DNA of 64,000 nt. Source: UMGS1590 sp900552455 (GTDB lineage Bacteria; Bacillota; Peptococcia; Peptococcales; Peptococcaceae). Every line of letters starts with the position of its first letter. Position 1 is the first letter of the stretch. Made by a program: the position numbers and the translations under genes. Shown piece by piece: positions 59,441 to 64,000 of this stretch. The notes under the pieces are model-generated. The model did not search any database. It saw nothing but the letters and a program-made list of their open reading frames with translations, and was not told where the DNA came from. The DNA is taken from contig OZ007004.1 in the NCBI GenBank assembly GCA_963931105.1, forward strand, positions 1,364,001 through 1,428,000. The letters are read 5' to 3'.

Positions 59441-60034
59441 ATGGCAAGAAACAGAGAACCAATCGTTAAAAGATGCCGTGCATTGGGCATTTCTCCTGCT
59501 GAACTCGGTTACAGCAAAGAATCCAACCGCGAACCAAAGAGAATGCGCAAAAAACAGAGCGAATACGGCATGCAGTTACAGGAAAAGCAGAAAGCCAAAT
59601 TCATCTACGGCGTAATGGAAAAGCCTTTCAGAAACTACTTCGAAAAAGCGAAGAAGCTCGAAGGTCCTGCTGGTGAAAACCTCATCATCATGCTCGAACA
59701 GCGTTTTGACAATGTTGTTTTCCGCGCCGGCTTTGGTAAGACTCGCCGCGAATGCCGTCAGATGGTTGTTCACAACCACTTCACTATCAACGGCAAGAAG
59801 GCCAACATTCCTTCCATGCAGGTGAAGGTTGGCGACGTGATCCAGATGAAGGAAAAGAGCGCCAACTCTCCACACTTCAAAGAATTCCTGGCTAACCAGG
59901 ATCTTGCTCACATCCCATCCTGGATGGAACTCGATGCTGCGAACCACAGCGTAAAGATCGTTGCTGTTCCTAAGCGCGAAGAAATCGACATCCCTGTCAA
60001 CGAACAGATGATCGTCGAATTGTACAACAAGTAA
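59441..60034 (+). CDS. rpsD: 30S ribosomal protein S4
   Basis: A 197-residue S4 (RAGFGKTRRECRQMVVHNHF is the S4 RNA-binding domain core). It nucleates the 5' domain of the 30S body. The N terminus has no CxxC zinc motif, so this is the zinc-free form. ATG follows AAGGAGGG. Confidence 0.98.
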   Translation: MARNREPIVKRCRALGISPAELGYSKESNREPKRMRKKQSEYGMQLQEKQKAKFIYGVMEKPFRNYFEKAKKLEGPAGENLIIMLEQRFDNVVFRAGFGKTRRECRQMVVHNHFTINGKKANIPSMQVKVGDVIQMKEKSANSPHFKEFLANQDLAHIPSWMELDAANHSVKIVAVPKREEIDIPVNEQMIVELYNK

Positions 60035-60085
60035 TCCTTTAGCATCGTAACAATCTGCAGAGCCTATCATATGGGAGGATTATGA

Positions 60086-61033
60086 ATGATTGAAATAGAA
60101 AAGCCACGCATTGAATGTGTTGAGCAGAGTGATGACAATACCTATGGCAAATTCGTTGTCGAACCACTTGAACGAGGCTATGGCGTAACGCTGGGGAATT
60201 CCCTGCGCCGTATTCTCTTATCCTCTATTCCAGGGGCAGCAGTCACATCCATTAAAATTGATGGTGTTTTGCATGAGTTTTCTACCGTTCCTGGTGTCAA
60301 GGAAGACGTTGCTGAGATCATTCTCAACATCAAATCCCTGGCGCTGAAGAGCAGCTCTGATGAACCACAGATCATCATCATCGATGCTACTGAAGAAGGC
60401 GAAGTCACTGCTGGTGATATCATCACCACAGACGCCGTTGAAGTGTTGAACAAAGATTTACACATCGCCACTTTGGATACAAACAGTCGTTTGTATATCG
60501 AAATGGTCGTTGAAACTGGACGTGGCTATGTGTCAGCGGATAAGAATAAGAAGGATGGTCTGCCGATCGGCACCATTCCTGTCGATTCGATCTACACGCC
60601 TGTACATAAGGTCAACTTCTCCATTGAAGATACCCGTGTTGGCAACAATACTGAGTACGATAAGCTCATCATGGACATTTCCTGCAACGGCAACATCAAG
60701 CCTGCCGATGCATTGTCCCTGGCAGCGCGCATCCTCGTCGATCATCTGCAGCTCTTCATTGGGCTCAATGACAATATGCGCGACATGCAGGTTATGATCG
60801 AGAAGGAGGAGGAAGAGAAGGATAAGGTTCTCGATATGACGATCGAAGAACTCGATCTTTCTGTCCGTTCCTACAACTGCCTCAAACGTGCCGGTATCAA
60901 CACGGTTCTTGAGCTGACGCAGAAGAGCAAGGACGACATGATGAAAGTCCGCAATCTTGGAAAGAAATCTCTCGAAGAGGTTCAGAAAAAGATGGCGGCT
61001 CTCGGCTTGTCATTAAAATCTAACGAGGAATAA
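60086..61033 (+). CDS. rpoA: RNA polymerase alpha subunit
   Basis: A 315-residue alpha subunit: N-terminal dimerisation domain (LERGYGVTLGNSLRRILLSS), an acidic linker (KEEEEKDKVL) and the C-terminal UP-element/activator-binding domain (ELDLSVRSYNCLKRAGINTV; GKKSLEEVQKK). ATG at 60086 follows GGGAGGA, 51 bases after rpsD. Confidence 0.99.
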   Translation: MIEIEKPRIECVEQSDDNTYGKFVVEPLERGYGVTLGNSLRRILLSSIPGAAVTSIKIDGVLHEFSTVPGVKEDVAEIILNIKSLALKSSSDEPQIIIIDATEEGEVTAGDIITTDAVEVLNKDLHIATLDTNSRLYIEMVVETGRGYVSADKNKKDGLPIGTIPVDSIYTPVHKVNFSIEDTRVGNNTEYDKLIMDISCNGNIKPADALSLAARILVDHLQLFIGLNDNMRDMQVMIEKEEEEKDKVLDMTIEELDLSVRSYNCLKRAGINTVLELTQKSKDDMMKVRNLGKKSLEEVQKKMAALGLSLKSNEE

Positions 61034-61048
61034 TAAGGAGGTTCAGGG

Positions 61049-61387
61049 ATGAATCATCGTAAAATCGGGACTGATAGCGCACACCGTCGTGCGATTCTCC
61101 GTAATATGACCACCTCCGTGCTCATGCACGGTAAGGTTGAAACCACCGAAGTAAAGGCGAAGGAAGTTCGCCGCATGGTGGATAAAATGATCACCTTAGG
61201 CAAGAAGGGTGACCTGGCTGCTTATCGTCAGGCAGTCGGCTATCTCATGGACGAAGACGTTGCTTACAAACTCTTCCACGAAATCGCCCCATCCTACAAG
61301 GATCGCAATGGCGGCTACACCCGCGTACTGAAGACTGGCTTCCGTCGCGGCGACGCTGCACCAATGGCTATTCTTGAGCTGGTGTAA
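61049..61387 (+). CDS. rplQ: 50S ribosomal protein L17
   Basis: A 112-residue L17 (HRRAILRNMTTSVLMHGKVE; GGYTRVLKTGFRRGDAAPMA). It borders the tunnel exit. Last gene of the ribosomal super-operon; a strong terminator follows. Confidence 0.98.
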   Translation: MNHRKIGTDSAHRRAILRNMTTSVLMHGKVETTEVKAKEVRRMVDKMITLGKKGDLAAYRQAVGYLMDEDVAYKLFHEIAPSYKDRNGGYTRVLKTGFRRGDAAPMAILELV

Positions 61388-61401
61388 GCTGGTGAAATGA
61401 C

Positions 61402-61450
61402 ATCTCCGCCGATGTTCAGCAAAATGCTGGATGTCGGCGGAGATTTTTTG
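61402..61450 (+). terminator. Terminator of the ribosomal super-operon
   Basis: ATCTCCGCCGA (61402-61412) pairs with TCGGCGGAGAT (61434-61444), with an inner CAGCA/TGCTG stem, then TTTTTT. Confidence 0.93.
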
Positions 61451-61550
61451 CGCATTTTGGCCGTTGGAGGCACAGTTTTTTGTTTTTTTATCGCGTGAAA
61501 ACCGCTATAATAGTATAGTTAGAGAAATTATCAAGAAAGAAGGTCTGGGC

Positions 61551-62375
61551 GTGATCGAGATCAATAACCTGACACACATCTACCATCCAGGTTCGGATTA
61601 CGAAGTGCGCGCGCTGAACAAGATCAACCTGCGCATCAACGATGGCGAGCACGTCGCCGTGCTGGGCCGCAACGGCTGTGGAAAATCGACGCTGGCCAAG
61701 CATCTGAACGGACTCCTGCTGCCAACGGAGGGCAGCGTCCTCGTCGACGGGCTGGACACCAGCGACGAAGACCACGCGCTGGATATTCTGCAGCGTGTGG
61801 GGATGGTTTTCCAGAATCCCGACAACCAGCTCGTGGCGACAACCGTGCTCGAGGAGATCGCGTTCGGGCCGGAAAATCTCGGCCTGCCGCGCGAGACGAT
61901 CTTTGAGCGTGTCGACGAAGCGCTGCGCCTGGTGCAGATGGAAGAATTCCGCGATGCCATGCCGCACCACCTGAGCGGCGGGCAAAAGCAGCGCATCGCC
62001 ATCGCCGGCATCATCGCCATGCGCCCACAGACGATCGTTTTCGACGAGCCGACAGCCATGCTCGATCCCGACGGCCGCGCCGAAGTCACAGGCACCATGC
62101 TGCGTCTGAACAAGGAAGAAGGGCTGACCGTCGTCAATATCACTCACTTCATGGAGGAAGCTGTGCTGGCGGATCGTGTCGTCGTCATGGACGATGGCGA
62201 CATTGTCATGGAAGGCACGCCGCGGGAAATCTTCACCCATGTGGATGAGCTGCGCGCGCTCCATCTGGATGTGCCGCAGGTCACGGAGATTGCTGTGCGA
62301 CTGCACGAAAAATATCCGTTCATCCCTCGGGATGTTTTGACGATCGATGAAATGGTGGATGTACTATGTCATTAG
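61551..62375 (+). CDS. ecfA1: ECF transporter ATPase A1
   Basis: A 274-residue ATPase of the shared energy-coupling module used with several vitamin-binding S components. Walker A is GRNGCGKST, signature LSGGQKQR, Walker B IVFDEPTAMLD, Q-helix motif QNPDNQLVATTVLEEIAFGP. I chose GTG at 61551 after AGAAGGT; an upstream reading overlaps the rplQ terminator. A TATAAT -10 lies at 61506-61511 with a weak -35. Overlaps ecfA2 by ten bases. Confidence 0.95.
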   Translation: MIEINNLTHIYHPGSDYEVRALNKINLRINDGEHVAVLGRNGCGKSTLAKHLNGLLLPTEGSVLVDGLDTSDEDHALDILQRVGMVFQNPDNQLVATTVLEEIAFGPENLGLPRETIFERVDEALRLVQMEEFRDAMPHHLSGGQKQRIAIAGIIAMRPQTIVFDEPTAMLDPDGRAEVTGTMLRLNKEEGLTVVNITHFMEEAVLADRVVVMDDGDIVMEGTPREIFTHVDELRALHLDVPQVTEIAVRLHEKYPFIPRDVLTIDEMVDVLCH

Positions 62376-63238
62376 TTTTAGAAAATGTAACCTATATATA
62401 CGGCGAAGGCGGGCTGGAAGAAACGAAGGCGCTCCACGATGTCTCGCTGACTGTGCCCGACCACAGCTTTGTTGGCCTCGTCGGCCACACCGGCAGCGGC
62501 AAATCGACGCTGGTGCAGCTGATGAACGGTCTTCTGCGTCCGTCCCAGGGGCGCGTGCTCGTCGATGGCTATGACCTGGCGGATAAATCCAAGGAAGTGC
62601 GCGAGCGTCGCAAGCAGGTGGGGCTCGTGTTCCAGTATCCAGAGTACCAGCTTTTCGAGGAGACCATCGCCAAGGACATCGCGTTTGGTCCCAAGAACCA
62701 GGGATTGAGCGAGGATGAGCAGATCGAGCGCGTCAGGGAAGCGATGGCGCTCGTCGATCTTGACTACGAAACCTGGAAGGATCGCTCGCCCTTTGAGCTG
62801 TCCGGCGGGCAAAAACGCCGCGTCGCCATCGCCGGCATTGTCGCCATGCGCCCGCGCTATCTCATCCTCGACGAGCCGACAGCCGGACTCGATCCCCTCG
62901 GGCGCGACCGCATCCTCGAAGCGATCCATCGGCTCTACGAAAAGAGCGATATGAGCATCATCCTCGTCAGCCACAGCATGGACGACGTCGCGCGTTTTGC
63001 CAATTATATGATCGTGATGAACAAAGGCACAAAGGTCACCGAAGGCGCCACCCAAGAGGTTTTTGCGCAGGCCGATCTGCTCGAAAGCATCCACCTCGGC
63101 ATTCCCTCTGTGATGGCGCTTCTGCGCGCGCTCAACCGCGCCGGCCTGGATGTGCCGACGAACGCGCTCAACGTTGACGAAGCCTGCCGCATTCTCGATG
63201 CAGCGCTGGCCAAGCGAAAGGAGGGCGGCGTATGCTGA
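62366..63238 (+). CDS. ecfA2: ECF transporter ATPase A2
   Basis: A 290-residue partner ATPase. Walker A is GHTGSGKST, the Q-region QYPEYQLFEETIAKDIAFGP is typical of A2 subunits, signature LSGGQKRR, Walker B LILDEPTAGLD. It forms a heterodimer with EcfA1 and couples to EcfT. Start overlaps ecfA1 and its stop overlaps ecfT. Confidence 0.96.
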   Translation: MSLVLENVTYIYGEGGLEETKALHDVSLTVPDHSFVGLVGHTGSGKSTLVQLMNGLLRPSQGRVLVDGYDLADKSKEVRERRKQVGLVFQYPEYQLFEETIAKDIAFGPKNQGLSEDEQIERVREAMALVDLDYETWKDRSPFELSGGQKRRVAIAGIVAMRPRYLILDEPTAGLDPLGRDRILEAIHRLYEKSDMSIILVSHSMDDVARFANYMIVMNKGTKVTEGATQEVFAQADLLESIHLGIPSVMALLRALNRAGLDVPTNALNVDEACRILDAALAKRKEGGVC

Positions 63239-64000
63239 AGGATATCACCATCGGCCAATATGTAAAAGGCGATTCCATCCTGCACCGTCTCGATCCGCGC
63301 ACGAAAATTTTCGGCATGCTTGCGATCATGGTGGCGCTGTTTTTCGTTAACAACTGGATCGGCCTCGTTTATGCAGCCGTCGTTGTGTTCGCCGTGCTGT
63401 TTGCCAGTCAGGTGCCGCTGAAATTTTACATCCGCGGCGTCAAACCGCTGCGCTGGATCCTGCTCTTCACTGCTGCCATCCAGATCTTTCTGACGCCAGG
63501 CGAGATCATCTGGCAGTGGGGCATTCTCCACATCACCGCCGAAGGTGTGCGGCTGGCGATCTTTATGTGTGTACGTCTGGTGCTTCTGGTGATGACAACG
63601 AGCGTGCTCACCCTCACGACCACGCCGATCGTGCTCACCGACGCCGTGGAAAATCTGCTCTCGCCGTTCAAGCGCATCGGCGTGCCAGCGCATGAGCTGG
63701 CGATGATGATGACCATCGCGCTGCGATTTATCCCGCTCCTCGCCGATGAGGCAGAAAAGATCATGGCTGCGCAGAAAGCGCGCGGCGCTGCTTTTGACGA
63801 AGGTGGGCTCATGGATCGCGCGCGGGCGCTTTTGCCGATCCTCGTGCCGCTTTTTCTTTCGGCGATCAATCGCGCCAGCGAGCTGGCGATGGCCATGGAA
63901 GCGCGCTGCTACCACGGCGGCGAAGGGCGCACGCGTCTGCACGAGCTGCATTATGAAAACCGCGACCGTGTCGCAGGCATTCTTGTTGCGCTGATCCTCG
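63232..64000 (+). CDS. ecfT: ECF transporter transmembrane subunit T, partial (runs off right edge)
   Basis: The first 256 residues of EcfT. It opens LKDITIGQYVKGDSILHRLD, followed by DPRTKIF, several membrane helices, and the coupling-helix motifs AQKARGA and AMEARCY (Ala-Arg-Gly type) that insert into the two ATPases. ATG at 63232 follows AAAGGAGGG and overlaps ecfA2 by seven bases. The S component is not in the window. Confidence 0.95.
   Translation, partial: MLKDITIGQYVKGDSILHRLDPRTKIFGMLAIMVALFFVNNWIGLVYAAVVVFAVLFASQVPLKFYIRGVKPLRWILLFTAAIQIFLTPGEIIWQWGILHITAEGVRLAIFMCVRLVLLVMTTSVLTLTTTPIVLTDAVENLLSPFKRIGVPAHELAMMMTIALRFIPLLADEAEKIMAAQKARGAAFDEGGLMDRARALLPILVPLFLSAINRASELAMAMEARCYHGGEGRTRLHELHYENRDRVAGILVALIL

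Overview
The window looks like a Bacillota (Firmicutes) chromosome, probably an anaerobic clostridial or Negativicutes-type lineage. The evidence is the gene order of the ribosomal block (S10 to L17 with SecY, Adk, MetAP, IF-1 and RpoA, then EcfA1-EcfA2-EcfT), a short zinc-type S14, a zinc-ribbon L32, S-layer-homology surface proteins, frequent GTG/TTG starts with strong AGGAGG sites, and a class M sirtuin. Genus cannot be fixed from the sequence. I saw no rRNA, tRNA, CRISPR array, insertion sequence or integrase.

Region by region. 1-2.2 kb: a truncated XRE regulator, a GrpB-family gene, two gene remnants and a small membrane-protein/XRE pair. 2.2-6.5 kb: a four-gene operon (PNPOx-ferredoxin protein, fused permease/substrate-binding protein, its ATPase, class M sirtuin) read away from an HxlR-type regulator. 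6.6-10.3 kb: two cupins, a large SLH surface protein and an XRE regulator. 10.5-17.5 kb (island A, visibly AT-richer): LysR, a cytoplasmic alkaline-phosphatase-superfamily enzyme, a stand-alone ABC ATPase, a zinc-ribbon protein, a DASS-like carrier and a short-chain dehydrogenase. 17.6-24.4 kb: a protein of unknown function, a C-GCAxxG-C-C protein, glnA with an ANTAR regulator, a lipoprotein nuclease with an overlapping partner gene, an MFS carrier and a DJ-1 protein. 24.6-38.0 kb (island B, AT-richer): two GH3-family enzymes, LysR, a second phosphatase-superfamily enzyme, an MFS carrier, a second zinc-ribbon protein and ABC ATPase, an unrecognised 322-residue protein, a third LysR and a third phosphatase-superfamily enzyme. 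38.2-43.3 kb: three tandem SLH-C39 peptidase-like surface proteins. 43.4-46.2 kb: yceD-rpmF and typA. 46.4-64 kb: the ribosomal super-operon and the start of the ECF transporter operon.

The most unusual content is in islands A and B. Both carry the same kit: LysR regulator, cytoplasmic phosphodiesterase-like enzyme of about 700 residues, membrane carrier, four-cysteine zinc-ribbon protein, and an ABC ATPase with no membrane partner. The ATPase and zinc-ribbon genes are in opposite order and the carriers come from different families, so the unit was kept or rebuilt rather than copied whole. The substrate is unknown. GH3 ligases, an SDR and carriers suggest uptake and conversion of an organic acid or its conjugate, but that is inference.

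Other notable points are the class M sirtuin joined to a transporter/redox operon, a terminator in the glnA leader with an ANTAR protein in the same operon, an out-of-frame start at the DASS carrier, and a recent duplication among the SLH-C39 genes.
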